Source: Polyangium jinanense (GTDB taxonomy: Bacteria; Myxococcota; Polyangia; Polyangiales; Polyangiaceae). From it: a DNA stretch of 64,000 nucleotides. The stretch is taken from positions 1 through 64,000 of the forward strand of contig NZ_JAGTJJ010000059.1 of NCBI RefSeq assembly GCF_028435365.1. The letters are read 5' to 3'. The notes below the pieces were generated by a model. It worked only from the letters and a program-made list of their open reading frames with translations, had not been told where the DNA came from and ran no database searches. Made by a program: the position numbers and the translations under genes. Below are positions 8,121 to 17,266 of this stretch, piece by piece (positions within the stretch are counted from its first letter, which is position 1; the number at the start of each line of letters is the position of its first letter).

Positions 8121-8621
8121 GTGGCACACGTTCCCATCGCACCGTTCACCGGCAAGCTTCTCATCGATGCCAACGCCGCCAAGGAGATCATCTTCGACCT
8201 GGCGCCGGGGGCCGGGCGTATGCTCAAGCGCGCGCAGGAGGGGCTCGAAGACGTCCTCCTCGAGGTGCCCAGCGCCCTCACAAAATACGCCGCGACGCTC
8301 GGCGTCTCGCTCGACTTGATCGGGCGCATCGCGACCTCCACCGCGAACGTCAAGCTGCTCAATGAGCTGCTCGGCGACGCCCGCAAGCTGGTCGAGGTCC
8401 TCGAAGAGAGCATCGCCTACCACGAGGATCAGCGCGAAGCCGAGTTCTCCCAGCTCGCCGAGACCGTCAAGCGCACCGTGGCCCGCAAGGACCCCTCGGT
8501 CGAAGCGGCATTCGAAAAACTCCTCAAATACGTCGCGCAAGTCGGCGTCAAGGCCGCCGCGACGCGCCGCAAGAACGAGGCGGCCGCCGCCGCCAAGACC
8601 CCGGCCGCAGACGGCACCTGA
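8121..8621 (+). CDS. Hypothetical protein, helical, unknown function
   Basis: 166 residues. The GTG start at 8121 is chosen because a perfect AGGAGG lies at 8111-8116. The protein begins MAHVPIAPFTGKLLIDANAAKEIIFDLAPGA (split here only for reading), is mostly amphipathic helix, and ends in a basic and alanine-rich tail with RRKNEAAAAA. No signal peptide or membrane segment is seen. The pattern of leucines in the middle (VKLLNELLGDARKLVEVLEE) suggests helical bundle packing. I do not recognise a family. It is 56 bases upstream of the glycosyltransferase gene and may be co-transcribed with it. Confidence 0.8.
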   Translation: MAHVPIAPFTGKLLIDANAAKEIIFDLAPGAGRMLKRAQEGLEDVLLEVPSALTKYAATLGVSLDLIGRIATSTANVKLLNELLGDARKLVEVLEESIAYHEDQREAEFSQLAETVKRTVARKDPSVEAAFEKLLKYVAQVGVKAAATRRKNEAAAAAKTPAADGT

Positions 8622-8677
8622 AGCTGTCTCCAGCACGTCCGCGTCGCGTCTGCTATCGTCGGCCGCGTCGGGACCCC

Positions 8678-9985
8678 GTGCGCACCTTCCTCCTCATCGC
8701 CCCCTACTTCGCGCCCCAGGCCGCCGTCGGCGCATACCGCTGGGTCAAGCTCGCGCGTCACCTCGTCCCGCGAGGCTTCCGCCCCGCCGTCCTCTGCGCG
8801 ACCTTCCCCGAGGACGCCCGCGATCCAGAGCTCGTCCGCGCCCTGCCGCCCGAGGTCGTGACCCACGACGCCTACGTCGACCGCCGCATCCTCGCCGCGC
8901 GCGACGGCCTCACCGCCCTCGAAAAACGTCTCCGCGGCCCCAAGCCGGCCCCGCGTGGCCCCGCACGCCCCATCGAGGGCCTGAACCCCTTCCGCGACCT
9001 CGGCGACCGCTGCTTGCTCCACGGCCCGCACGCCGCCCACGAAGCCGTCGAGCTCGCCCGCCGCGAGGACGCGCGCGCCGTGGTCGTGAGCGCGGGTCCC
9101 TTCTCCTGCCTGCCCGTGGGCGTACACGTGGCCCGCAGCCTCGGCCTGCCGCTCGTCCTGGATTTCCGCGACCCCTGGGGCCTGCACGAGTCCGGGGCCG
9201 CGCCGCCACGCGACGCCGCCGAGCGGGCCCGCCATCACGTCGTCGCCGCCCTCGAACAACGCATCCTCGCGCGCGCCGACCACGTCGTCCTGAACACGCG
9301 CCGCGCCCTCGCCGCATACCAGGAGCGCTACCCGTTCCTCGCCGGCAAATCGTCCTTCGTCCGCAACCATTTCGACGCGTCCCTCTACGACCCCGCCCCC
9401 GCGTCGCCCGAGCCGCCCGCGCGATTCACGATCCTGCACACCGGCACCTTGCGCGCCGAGACACGCGTCGACGACATCGGCCGGGCGTTGCGCCTCCTCA
9501 TCGACCGAGAAAACCTCACCCCCGCGGACCTCGTGCTCCGGCAGATCGGTCGCGCAACAGAATACGAGCGCGCCGAGGTCGAACGGCTGGGGCTCTCGGG
9601 TTTCGTCGAGTTCGCGCCGACGATCCCGCAACGCGCCCTGCTCGGCGAGCTGCGCCGCGCCCACGTGCTGCTTTCGATGGTGGATCCGCGCGTGGTCCTG
9701 CGGATCGCGGCGAAGACGTACGATTACATCGCCTCGGGGATGCCAATCGTCTCGATCACGGAAAACGTCGAGGTCGACGAATTGCTCGCGCACCGTTCGG
9801 ACAACCGGCGCATCCGGCCCGGGGACGTCGATGCACTCGTGGCGGCCCTCTCAGCGCATTACGAGCAATTCCGAAGGGCGCGCGCGCTGCCCACCCCCGT
9901 CCCGGCGCCAGCCGAGTTTTCCTCGGAGACGGCCGCAGATCGGTTTGCAGCAGTGCTCGACGGCCTCGTGTCCGGTAGGCGCTGA
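8678..9985 (+). CDS. Glycosyltransferase family 4-like protein
   Basis: 435 residues from GTG 8678. The N-terminal half opens with LLIAPYFAPQAAVGAYRW, typical of GT4 enzymes whose first strand and glycine-rich loop bind the acceptor. The middle has VLDFRDPWG followed by AEQ-type helices, and the C-terminal half contains FTILHTGTL, the start of the nucleotide-sugar domain, and KTYDYIASGMPIVSIT, which matches the donor-binding region of GT-B enzymes. Such proteins move sugars from nucleotide donors during polysaccharide or glycolipid assembly. The sugar and acceptor are unknown. No capsule or O-antigen cluster surrounds it. Copy R3 of the palindromic element abuts the stop codon. Confidence 0.85.
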   Translation: MRTFLLIAPYFAPQAAVGAYRWVKLARHLVPRGFRPAVLCATFPEDARDPELVRALPPEVVTHDAYVDRRILAARDGLTALEKRLRGPKPAPRGPARPIEGLNPFRDLGDRCLLHGPHAAHEAVELARREDARAVVVSAGPFSCLPVGVHVARSLGLPLVLDFRDPWGLHESGAAPPRDAAERARHHVVAALEQRILARADHVVLNTRRALAAYQERYPFLAGKSSFVRNHFDASLYDPAPASPEPPARFTILHTGTLRAETRVDDIGRALRLLIDRENLTPADLVLRQIGRATEYERAEVERLGLSGFVEFAPTIPQRALLGELRRAHVLLSMVDPRVVLRIAAKTYDYIASGMPIVSITENVEVDELLAHRSDNRRIRPGDVDALVAALSAHYEQFRRARALPTPVPAPAEFSSETAADRFAAVLDGLVSGRR

Positions 9986-10303
9986 GCTGGGGCGTTGCCC
10001 CAGGCCCCACCAGGGGCTATCCGCCCCTGGACCCGGACCAGCGCAAGCGCTGGACCCGGGGTCGATGAACTGCGCGATGCGCAGTTCATCGAACAGGCCG
10101 CAGTCAAGACCAGCGAAGGCCCTGCCAGGCAAAGCGGCGGCGCTGCCATTTCGACTGGCAACGCTGTACCTGGTCTTGCCACCGGCTCGTGGAAGAACTG
10201 CGCATCGCGCAGTTCTTCCAACCCGAGTCCAGGGCTTGCCCTGGTTCGGGTCGAGGGGCGAATAGCCCCCGCGGGGTCCGGGGCAGAGCCCCGGCGCAAC
10301 GGC
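9986..10303. repeat. Nested-palindrome intergenic element, copy R3 (complete)
   Basis: This is the clearest full copy. Left arm, outside to inside: CTGGGGC/GCCCCAG hairpin, GGGGC/GCCCC hairpin, CCAGCGC-AA-GCGCTGG hairpin, then TCGATGAACTGCGC, loop GAT, complement (10062-10092). Centre: CAAGACCAG near 10106 is mirrored by CTGGTCTTG near 10170. Right arm repeats the order in reverse: GGAAGAACTGCGC, loop ATC, complement (10191-10219), CCAGGGC/GCCCTGG, GGGGC/GCCCC and CCGGGGC/GCCCCGG. It fills the gap between two convergent genes, which suits a bidirectional terminator, though no U-tract is present. Confidence 0.92.
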
Positions 10304-10304
10304 C

Positions 10305-10898
10305 TCAGAACTGCCCGCCGAGCCGGAGGCCGCCGCCTCCGAGATGGGCTTGCTCTCCGACGAACGCGGACACTGTGCCATAGAGGCTCACGAACACCGG
10401 GCCGATGTTGAAATCGATGCCGGCGGAGGCGAAGAAGCCGAGATCGGGTTGGTAGGAAGTGGAAGCGGTGTGGGCGCGCGGGGCGTGGACGAGCGGCATG
10501 ATGCCGCCGCGTATCCAGGGATCGGCCTCGGTGCCCTGGGCTGCGTGGAGTTCCGCGTAGCTGCGGAGCCCCACCGAGTAGAAGTTGCAAGGGCTCTCCC
10601 CCAGCCACGGATCAGCGCAATGATATCCTTGGGAGACCTTGAGTGGGAGCTGCAAGGCTCCGCCGAGCCGGAGGTGCGGGGTCAGCGCGTACGAGACCTC
10701 GGGGCCGTGCACGAACATGACGCCAGGAGCGTTGAGGGCGAGCGCACCCTCTATGAAATGGTTCGTTCTCCAGCGGGGAAAGGGCTTCTTTGCCGGGGCG
10801 TGCGGAGGCGGAGGCTCGGCGGCCGACGCTGCCGCGGCGATCGAGCCGGGAGCGAGGCATGAAACAAGGGCGAGGAGGTGTCGCATGCGTGCCTTCAT
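10305..10898 (-). CDS. Outer-membrane beta-barrel-like protein (paralogue 1)
   Basis: 197 residues from ATG 10898 (an ATG at 10886 is equally usable). A cleavable signal (LLALVSCLAPGSIAAAASAA) is followed by a Pro-rich stretch and then alternating short amphipathic strands: NHFIEGALALNAPG, PHLRLGGALQLPLK, DFNIGPVFVSLYGT and the C-terminal LGGGGLRLGGQF ending in Phe, as outer-membrane barrels often do. The same architecture, down to LGGQF or IGGQF at the end, recurs in the gene at 11679 and in the broken copy at 12307, so the three form a local paralogous set. Role unknown. The methyltransferase gene lies just 8 bases upstream, so they are likely co-transcribed. Confidence 0.8.
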   Translation of the reverse strand: MKARMRHLLALVSCLAPGSIAAAASAAEPPPPHAPAKKPFPRWRTNHFIEGALALNAPGVMFVHGPEVSYALTPHLRLGGALQLPLKVSQGYHCADPWLGESPCNFYSVGLRSYAELHAAQGTEADPWIRGGIMPLVHAPRAHTASTSYQPDLGFFASAGIDFNIGPVFVSLYGTVSAFVGEQAHLGGGGLRLGGQF

Positions 10899-10906
10899 CG
10901 AAGGGA

Positions 10907-11665
10907 TCAGCGCTTGCGCGCTTCGGCCAAAAGCGTCAGCCCGCTGTCTGGCCGCCGCGCGTGATCCTCGGCGAAATCCGAGATGAACTTGCCCACCGTC
11001 CCCAGCGCCGCGTACCCGATTCCGTGCAGCGGCATCAGGAACGGCGGCAGATCGTCGAGCTTCCACGACAGCCGCGCCAGCGCGAGCGTGATGGGCGTCG
11101 TGAGGATGTAATGGTATCGCTCGAGCACGAGCCCGGCTCGTTCGAGTTTTTCCTGCAGGTGCTCCATGGTGTAAAAATTGTTTACCGCGTACCTCCGGCG
11201 ATGCGCCTCGCGCTCCGCGTCCGTGACCTCGGGGTTCGACAGGCTGTCGGCCGAGAGAAACAGCTTTCCGCCGGGCCGGAGCACGCGGCTCACGTGCTCG
11301 AGCACGCGGTCCTCGTTTCGGAAATGCTCGATGACGCAGAACGAGATCACCTTGTCGAACGAGGCGCGCTCGAAGCCGAGCTCCTCGGCGTCCATGTAAT
11401 GATAGTCCGTCCGCTCGCTCTGGTGCTTGCGTTGCGCCTTGGCGAGACGTTTTTCATGGATGTCCACGCCGACCACGTGCGCGCCTCGCGCCGCGATACG
11501 CGCGTCGTAATACCCGTCGCCGCAACCGATGTCGAGGACCCGCTCCCCGGGCTGCGGATTCAGCCATTGCAGCAGCGTCGAGCACTCCTCGATGCGGCGG
11601 AAATGCCAGTGGGCGAGCGTCTCCATCATCGATACCATGGGTTTCGTCGTTCCGTTCGGATTCAT
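10907..11665 (-). CDS. Class I SAM-dependent methyltransferase
   Basis: 252 residues. Motif I is VLDIGCGDGYYD (about 43-54), followed by VVGVDI with the acidic residue that binds the SAM ribose, then YHYMDAEELGF, the motif IV region VISFCVIEHF, and LRPGGKLFLSAD. This is the Methyltransf_11/25 type acting on small molecules or lipids. The C-terminal part, with hydrophobic helices, is where substrate specificity would lie and gives no hint. It sits between two paralogous outer-membrane-type genes on the same strand, 13 bases downstream of one and 8 bases upstream of the other. This suggests an operon for envelope modification, but only by position. Confidence 0.9.
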   Translation of the reverse strand: MNPNGTTKPMVSMMETLAHWHFRRIEECSTLLQWLNPQPGERVLDIGCGDGYYDARIAARGAHVVGVDIHEKRLAKAQRKHQSERTDYHYMDAEELGFERASFDKVISFCVIEHFRNEDRVLEHVSRVLRPGGKLFLSADSLSNPEVTDAEREAHRRRYAVNNFYTMEHLQEKLERAGLVLERYHYILTTPITLALARLSWKLDDLPPFLMPLHGIGYAALGTVGKFISDFAEDHARRPDSGLTLLAEARKR

Positions 11666-11678
11666 TGGGAAGCCCCTT

Positions 11679-12287
11679 TCAAAATTGACCGCCGATACGC
11701 ACGCCTGGGCCGAACACCGGCGAATGATCCCCGGTGAACAGGTTCGCCGTCCCGTACACGCCGGCGACGAACGGCCCTACGTGGATGTCGAATCCCAGCG
11801 ATGCAATGAACATGCCCTCGACGCGCAATCGCAGGTCGGGCCTCAGTGGGTCATGGTGCGAATAGATGAAGGGGACGCCGATACCCGCGCGGGCCCACGG
11901 ATCGAAGACGGCCTTCGGGCGGGCGTGCGCCTCCACGAAGCCGATGGGGGCGACGTAGTTGAAGGTGCAATCGAACCCCCGTTCCCAGCAATATTCGGCC
12001 GACCCCACCCCGATCGGGAGGCTCAGCGCCGCGCCGAGCCTGACGTGTGGATGGGCCAGGTACGAGAACTCGAGCCCCGCGACGCCGCTCTCCGCGCCGC
12101 CGATGCTGTAGCGCATCTCGAAGAACCCATTGACCTGGTAGGGCCGCGGAGGCGGCTCCTCCACCTTGGGTTCGTACCGCTCGTACGGATTCGTCAAATC
12201 CTTCGCCGCCGCCGCATTCGTCACGGTCCCGAGCGCGAGGAGGATGGCAAGGATGCCGCTTTGTTTTCTCCAGTCGAACGAAATCAT
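11679..12287 (-). CDS. Outer-membrane beta-barrel-like protein (paralogue 2)
   Basis: 202 residues. ATG 12287 has GAGGAG seven bases upstream. The signal peptide (GILAILLALGTVTNAAAA) is followed by a proline-rich linker and a barrel-like region: QVNGFFEMRYSIGG, AHPHVRLGAALSLPIGVG, LRVEGMFIASLGFDIHVG and the end VFGPGVRIGGQF. Two cysteines (EYCWERGFDC) could form a periplasmic disulfide. It resembles the gene at 10305 in order and ending. The transport or structural role is unknown. It heads the group beta-barrel, methyltransferase, beta-barrel on the minus strand. Confidence 0.82.
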   Translation of the reverse strand: MISFDWRKQSGILAILLALGTVTNAAAAKDLTNPYERYEPKVEEPPPRPYQVNGFFEMRYSIGGAESGVAGLEFSYLAHPHVRLGAALSLPIGVGSAEYCWERGFDCTFNYVAPIGFVEAHARPKAVFDPWARAGIGVPFIYSHHDPLRPDLRLRVEGMFIASLGFDIHVGPFVAGVYGTANLFTGDHSPVFGPGVRIGGQF

Positions 12288-12306
12288 CGCGAAGCTCCTC
12301 TCGTCC

Positions 12307-12621
12307 TTAGAATCGCCCGCCGAGACGCACGCCCGGTCCGAACACCGGGACATGGGTCCCCAGTGAACCCATACGCCGTCCCGTAGGCGCCCACGACGAC
12401 CGGTCCCGCGTGGATGTCGAAGCCCAGGGAGCCGGAGAGCAGGCCTTCGATCTGGAGCCCCGAACCTCGGTGAATCCATTGATTTGATGGGGCCGCGGCC
12501 GCGGCGCTTCCGTCCGGGACTCGGCATTCGAAGACACGTCGACCTTGGGCTCTTCTGCCGCCGCAGCATTCGTCGTCATCGAGAGCGCGAGGACGACGGC
12601 GGCGAAACGCTTCGTGGGCAT
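12307..12621 (-). pseudogene. Degraded third beta-barrel paralogue
   Basis: The frame opens with a good signal (KRFAAVVLALSMTTNAAAA) and RPHQINGFTEVR, matching RPYQVNGFFEMR of the 11679 gene. It then loses about 100 residues of homology. The next homologous block, IEGLLSGSLGFDIHAG to YGFTGD, lies in another frame, and the ending HVPVFGPGVRLGGRF returns to the first frame. In the intact paralogue GAT is followed directly by CAT, while here GAC is followed by an extra C before CAT (near 12355-12360). So one internal deletion with frameshift (near 12465) and one single-base insertion destroyed the gene. It is only 20 bases upstream of the intact copy. Confidence 0.82.
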
Positions 12622-12841
12622 GTGCGCCTCCGCCGCGATGACCGAGCAAGACAGATGCCGAGCGAGAAAAGCCGCACGAACCCCCCGAGGCGTGTCTCCC
12701 CTCCTCCAAGCACGCGGGTGGAGCCTTACTTGGGTGTCGTGGTCACGCCACGGCGCGTCTGTCGTGGTGTCGCCGTTTCTCTACAGGGGCGCTCGTGTCC
12801 GGGTGTCGTCGCCGCGCCACAACCGCTTTCGAAACGACGAA

Positions 12842-12868
12842 GGCCGCGCCCTTTCGAGCGCGGCCTCC
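12842..12868 (-). terminator. Stem-loop downstream of the thiolase gene
   Basis: A perfect 8-bp stem GGCCGCGC/GCGCGGCC closes a loop of about 9 bases, 23 bases after the thiolase stop on the minus strand. No long U-tract follows, so it may be a weak intrinsic terminator or a 3'-end stabiliser. The rest of the 269-base gap (12622-12890) shows nothing else. Confidence 0.45.
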
Positions 12869-12890
12869 GTTCGTCCGGCGCGTGTTCGCG

Positions 12891-14069
12891 TCAGTCCTTG
12901 CGGTACATCGTCACGACGCAGGCCCCGCCGAGGCCGAGGTTGTGCTGGAGGGCGACCTTCGCCCCCTCGACCTGGCGCGCCTCGGCCGTGCCGCGGAGCT
13001 GCCAGACGAGCTCGGTGCATTGCGCGAGGCCGGTCGCCCCGAGCGGATGGCCCTTCGAGAGCAGGCCGCCCGAGGGGTTCGTCACGTACTTGCCGCCGTA
13101 CGTGTTGTTCCCTTCCTCGATGAACTTCTCGGCCTCGCCCTCCTTGCACAGGCCGAGCCCCTCGTACGTCACGACCTCGTTCGCCGTGAAGCAGTCGTGG
13201 AGCTCCACCACCTGCACGTCCTCGGGCCCGATCCCCGATTTCGCGTAAACCTGATCGGCGGCCGTTTTCGTCATGTCATAGCCGATCATCTTGATCATGC
13301 TGTCGCCGAAGCTCGACGCATAATCCGTGGTCAGCGACTGCGCCGCGATGTAGACCGCGTTCGAGATCCCCTTCTTGCGGGCGAAATCGTCCGAGCAGAG
13401 GATCGCCGCCGCCGCGCCGCACGTGGGCGGGCAGCACTGGAAGCGCGTCAGCGGATCGAAGACCTCGGGCGAGGCCATGATCTGCTCGAGCGAGAGGACC
13501 TCGTTGAAGAGCGCGTAGGGGTTCTTGCTCGCGTGCTTGCGCGCCTTCTCCGCGACCTTGCCGAACGTCTCGCGCTTCGCGCCGTACTTCCAGCGGTACT
13601 CGCGCCCCGCGCCGCCGAACATCTGCGCCGTCGGCGGCGCCTGGTTGAAGCCCTGCACGCGGTTCATCACGTCCAGGTGCTTGTCCATCGGGTTCGTTCG
13701 ATCGGCCCACTTCGCGTTCAGCGCGCCCTTCTCCATCTGCTCGAAGCCGACCACGATCACGCACTCGGCGAGGCCGCCTTCGATGGCCTGCCGGCCGAGG
13801 TAGAGCGCCGTCGAGCCGGTCGAACAGTTGTTGTTCACGTTGATGACGGGAATGCCCGTCAGGCCGACCTCGTAGACCGCCCGCTGCCCACACGTGCTGT
13901 CGCCGAAGACGTACCCGGCGTACGCCTGCTCGACCTCGTTGTAATCGACGCCCGCGTCCGCGAGGGCCGTGCGCGCCGCCTTCGCGGCCATCACGTTGTA
14001 CTCTTCGCTGGCGCCTGGCTTCTGGAACTTCACCATTCCGACGCCGATGACGTTGACTCGCCTGCCCAT
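12891..14069 (-). CDS. SCP-x-type thiolase / lipid-transfer thiolase
   Basis: 392 residues. ATG 14069 has AAGGAGG seven bases upstream. The thiolase active site is visible as [10 protein letters not shown] with nucleophile Cys82, GHPLGATG with the catalytic histidine near the end, and the C-terminal [12 protein letters not shown] with the second cysteine. This form of the motifs is that of the SCP-x/lipid-transfer subgroup of thiolases, which cleave branched or sterol-side-chain 3-ketoacyl-CoAs. Family members often need or carry an SCP2 domain. Here SCP2 domains are on the neighbouring protein encoded 28 bases upstream, so the two genes together would supply hydratase, dehydrogenase and thiolase steps of a beta-oxidation spiral. 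Confidence 0.9.
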   Translation of the reverse strand: MGRRVNVIGVGMVKFQKPGASEEYNVMAAKAARTALADAGVDYNEVEQAYAGYVFGDSTCGQRAVYEVGLTGIPVINVNNNCSTGSTALYLGRQAIEGGLAECVIVVGFEQMEKGALNAKWADRTNPMDKHLDVMNRVQGFNQAPPTAQMFGGAGREYRWKYGAKRETFGKVAEKARKHASKNPYALFNEVLSLEQIMASPEVFDPLTRFQCCPPTCGAAAAILCSDDFARKKGISNAVYIAAQSLTTDYASSFGDSMIKMIGYDMTKTAADQVYAKSGIGPEDVQVVELHDCFTANEVVTYEGLGLCKEGEAEKFIEEGNNTYGGKYVTNPSGGLLSKGHPLGATGLAQCTELVWQLRGTAEARQVEGAKVALQHNLGLGGACVVTMYRKD

Positions 14070-14097
14070 TTGAGCCTCCTTCTGCGAACGTGCGCGA

Positions 14098-17000
14098 TTA
14101 ACCCAAAAGCCCCTTCAAGAAGTGCAGGCGGTTCGAGGCGATACGTACGTCGCCGTCGACCCGCAGGCGGCCCGTCTGGAACAGCCGCGCCTCCTGCTCC
14201 TTCCCCGACACGAGCGCGACGAAATCCTCCGTCGAGAGCGTGAGCACCGCCGACGGGTTCGTCGCCCGGCCCGTCGCCACCGTGGTTTTGCCACCGGTGA
14301 GGTCGACGTGCCAGTCGCCCTCCGTCAGCCGGAACTCGATGATCGCGTCGACTTCCTTTGCAAGCCCGGACGATTTCCCGAGCCGCTCCTTCAGCGCATC
14401 GAACACCGCCGCCGCACCCGGCCCCTTCGGCGCCGCCGCCGCTTGCGGAGCCGTCTCGGCCTTCACCTCGCCGCTCGCGGCCTTCGCCTTGTGCGCCGCG
14501 ATGGCGGCCTTGGCCTGCTCGGGATCGATCTTCTTCATGAACCCGAGCTTCTGCGAGGCCATCACATTGCCCGAGATCTTGAGCTTGCCCTCGAAGTAGA
14601 GCTTCTGCGGATCGGCCTGGCCCGTGGCCATCGCGAGCCAATCCGACGACGCGATCTCGAGCACCGTATCGGCCTTGTCCGCGCCCGCGCCCGGGAAGAC
14701 CGCGCCCTTGCCGTTCTTCAGATCGATCGTCCAGGTCGCGTCCGGGCCCTTGAGCTCGAACTGGAAGATGGTCTTCACCTTCTCGACGACCGCCGGGTTT
14801 TTCTCGACGTAGTCGCGAATCCCGATGAACACGTCGCCGGCCGGATCCTCGGCCGTCTTCGCGGGCGCCGCCGCAGCCGGAGCCGCCGCGCCGCCGGCCT
14901 TGGCCTTGTGCGCCGCGATGGCGGCCTTGGCCTGCTCGGGATCGATTTTCTTCATGAACCCGAGCTTCTGCGAGGCCATGACGTTGCCCGAGATCTTGAG
15001 CTTGCCCTCGAAGTAGAGCTTCTGCGGGTCGGCCTGGCCCGTGGCCATCGCGAGCCAATCCGACGACGCGATCTCGAGCACCGTGTCCGCCTTGTCCGCG
15101 CCCTTGCCCTCGAAGACCGCGCCCTTGCCGTTCTTCAGATCGATCGTCCAGGTCGCGTCCGGGCCCTTGAGGTCGAACTGGAAGATGGTCTTCACCTTCT
15201 CGACGACCGCTGGGTTTTTCTCGACGAAATCGCGGATCCCGATGAACACGTCGCCGGCCGGATCGTCGGCCGCCTTCGCGGGCGCCGCCGCAGAAGCAGC
15301 CGCCGCGGGCTTCGCCTTCGGCTGCGGGATCTCCTTCCAGAGCTCGATCGCCGCGTTCGAGATGACGACCTTGTCGCGCTCCTTGACCTTGCAGCGGAAC
15401 ACGATGCGCTCGTCGTTCTCCTTCCACATCTCGGTCACCACGGTCTCGCCCGGGAACACGCTGTCCGCGAAGCGCACCTTGATGCTCTTGAACTTGCGCG
15501 CGTCCCCGCCCGCGAACGTGTGGATCACGTGCCGCGCGGCGTAACCGAACGTGCAGAGCCCGTGCAGGATCGGCTTCGTGAAGCCGAACGCGCTCGCGAA
15601 GCTCGGGTCGGCGTGGAGCGGGTTCCAGTCGCCGGAGAGGCGATAAAGAAGCGCCTGGTTGTCGGGGATCTTCTGTTCGATCGTGGCGTCAGCTGCGCGC
15701 TCCGGCGGCACGTTGATGTCCGACGACGGCCCGCGATCGCCGCCCCAGCCGCCCGCGCCGCGGATGACGGCCGTGCTCTCGTTGCGCAGGAGCACCTCGC
15801 CCGACTCGTCCGTCGTCCGGATCTCCGTGACGACCAGCGCGTTCTTGCCCTTGTCCCAGATCTCCTTGACCTTGGCCTTGTGCGTCAGCTTCGCCTTCGG
15901 CGGCAGCGGGCGCGTGAGCTCGAGGTACTGCTCGCCGTGCAGGAGCCGATCGAGCCCGTAGTTCATGCCCGGCGCGGTCTTGCCCTGCTTGGCGAGATCC
16001 ATGAGCGCCGAGAGCGCCGCCACCACGCCGTACGTGGGCAGCGGGACGAAGCCCTGCCCGTGCAGCTCGTAGACGTAGCGCAGCTCCTTCTCGTCGAGCG
16101 GGTTCTCCGCCGCGCCGACGCCGAGCGCGTAGATCGAAAGATCACGCTCGTCGTAGCTCGAATGAACCGGCGGATACTCGTACCCGAGCGCCTGATCGAC
16201 GTCGATGAGGTCGTTGCCGCCCTTGGTGGGGCCGGCCTGCACGTTCGCCATGACCGGGCCCATCGACTGATTGATCTCGGCCGGATGCGTGGTCTTGTCG
16301 AAGCCCGCGATCGCGCCCCAGCTCTTCTGGACGTCCTCGATCTTGATGTCGCGCCCGAGCCGCACCGTCTTGCCCTCGGCGCGTTCCCAGCGGAGCTTCG
16401 CGAAGAAGCCGCCGCCCACCTCGAAAAGCCCGCCGGTCTCGGTCGAGCTCTCGTGACACAGGTAGGCGACGAGCGGGCTCACGTACTCGGGCCGGAGCGC
16501 GTCGATGAGCTCCTTCGGCAGCACCGTCTCCGTCAGGCGCGAGCCCGCGAGCGGCGCGATGGTGTTCACGAGAACGTTCTTCTTCTTGCCCTCGAGCGAG
16601 AGCGTGCTCGAGAGGCCGACGAGGCCGAGCTTGGCCATCGAGTAGTTCGCCTGCCCGAAGTTGCCGTAAATGCCGGCCGCAGACGACGTGAAGATGATGC
16701 GGCCGTAGCCCTGATCGCGCATGTGCGGCCACGCCGCGTGCGTGACGCGGAAGCTGCCGAGCACGTGCACCCGGTAGATGAGCTCCCAGTCTTCCTCGGT
16801 CATCTTGTGGAACGTGACGTCCCGCAGGATGCCGGCGTTGTTGACCACGATGTCGATGCGGCCGAACGCGTCGAGCGCGCTCTGCACGATCTTGCCCCCC
16901 TGCTCGACCGAATCGTAGTTCGCGACGGCCTCGCCGCCGGCCGCCTTGATCTCGGCGACGACCTTGTCCGCCGCCTCGGAGCTCGTGCCCCCGCCATGCC

Positions 17001-17133
17001 GGCCGCCGCCGAGATCGTTGACCACGACCTTGGCCCCGCGGCTCGCGAGCAGGAGCGCGTGTGCACGCCCGAGTCCGTTGCCCGCACCGGTAACGATCGC
17101 CACTCTTCCATCGAAACGAAGCTCGTTCGCCAT
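14098..17133 (-). CDS. MFE-2-like fusion: SDR dehydrogenase + MaoC/hydratase 2 + three SCP2 domains
   Basis: 1011 residues. Residues 1-300 are a short-chain dehydrogenase with [11 protein letters not shown] and the catalytic pair Tyr164/Lys168 (YSMAK). Residues 315-600 form a double hot-dog 2-enoyl-CoA hydratase 2; the catalytic signature [12 protein letters not shown] contains Asp502 and His507, followed by [10 protein letters not shown]. Three SCP2 sterol-carrier domains follow at about 625-742, 764-884 and 905-1011, joined by Ala/Pro-rich linkers. The first two SCP2 copies are almost identical, the third diverged. Order and domains match the eukaryotic peroxisomal multifunctional enzyme type 2, which hydrates enoyl-CoA and oxidises (3R)-hydroxyacyl-CoA, but that has one SCP2. 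The thiolase gene downstream completes the pathway. Confidence 0.93.
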   Translation of the reverse strand: MANELRFDGRVAIVTGAGNGLGRAHALLLASRGAKVVVNDLGGGRHGGGTSSEAADKVVAEIKAAGGEAVANYDSVEQGGKIVQSALDAFGRIDIVVNNAGILRDVTFHKMTEEDWELIYRVHVLGSFRVTHAAWPHMRDQGYGRIIFTSSAAGIYGNFGQANYSMAKLGLVGLSSTLSLEGKKKNVLVNTIAPLAGSRLTETVLPKELIDALRPEYVSPLVAYLCHESSTETGGLFEVGGGFFAKLRWERAEGKTVRLGRDIKIEDVQKSWGAIAGFDKTTHPAEINQSMGPVMANVQAGPTKGGNDLIDVDQALGYEYPPVHSSYDERDLSIYALGVGAAENPLDEKELRYVYELHGQGFVPLPTYGVVAALSALMDLAKQGKTAPGMNYGLDRLLHGEQYLELTRPLPPKAKLTHKAKVKEIWDKGKNALVVTEIRTTDESGEVLLRNESTAVIRGAGGWGGDRGPSSDINVPPERAADATIEQKIPDNQALLYRLSGDWNPLHADPSFASAFGFTKPILHGLCTFGYAARHVIHTFAGGDARKFKSIKVRFADSVFPGETVVTEMWKENDERIVFRCKVKERDKVVISNAAIELWKEIPQPKAKPAAAASAAAPAKAADDPAGDVFIGIRDFVEKNPAVVEKVKTIFQFDLKGPDATWTIDLKNGKGAVFEGKGADKADTVLEIASSDWLAMATGQADPQKLYFEGKLKISGNVMASQKLGFMKKIDPEQAKAAIAAHKAKAGGAAAPAAAAPAKTAEDPAGDVFIGIRDYVEKNPAVVEKVKTIFQFELKGPDATWTIDLKNGKGAVFPGAGADKADTVLEIASSDWLAMATGQADPQKLYFEGKLKISGNVMASQKLGFMKKIDPEQAKAAIAAHKAKAASGEVKAETAPQAAAAPKGPGAAAVFDALKERLGKSSGLAKEVDAIIEFRLTEGDWHVDLTGGKTTVATGRATNPSAVLTLSTEDFVALVSGKEQEARLFQTGRLRVDGDVRIASNRLHFLKGLLG
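14480..15275 (-). repeat. Internal direct repeat encoding two near-identical SCP2 domains
   Basis: The stretches about 14490-14850 and 14910-15272 are long direct repeats at DNA level, for example the block coding [19 protein letters not shown] is nearly base-for-base the same in both. Residues 625-742 and 764-884 of the fusion protein differ at only a few positions. This indicates a recent in-frame duplication or gene-conversion between the two copies. Confidence 0.85.
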
Positions 17134-17266
17134 GAGCTGGATCCCTCGCGCGAGAAAGTTTCGCGTACGAAGTATCCGACTCCGCGTGCGGCGTCAATGG
17201 TTTCGTGTGGACGAGAACGTGCGGAGGCCTTTTGCCAGGGCAACACACGTGCGTCCCGTCCGGGCA

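Noticed and set aside
9986..10303. Insertion sequence or transposon ends.
   Set aside because: No transposase ORF between the arms in any copy, and no target-site duplication was evident; a MITE origin remains open.
12622..12890. A small gene between the pseudogene and the thiolase.
   Set aside because: Frames here lack ribosome sites and conserved features; only a stem-loop was found.
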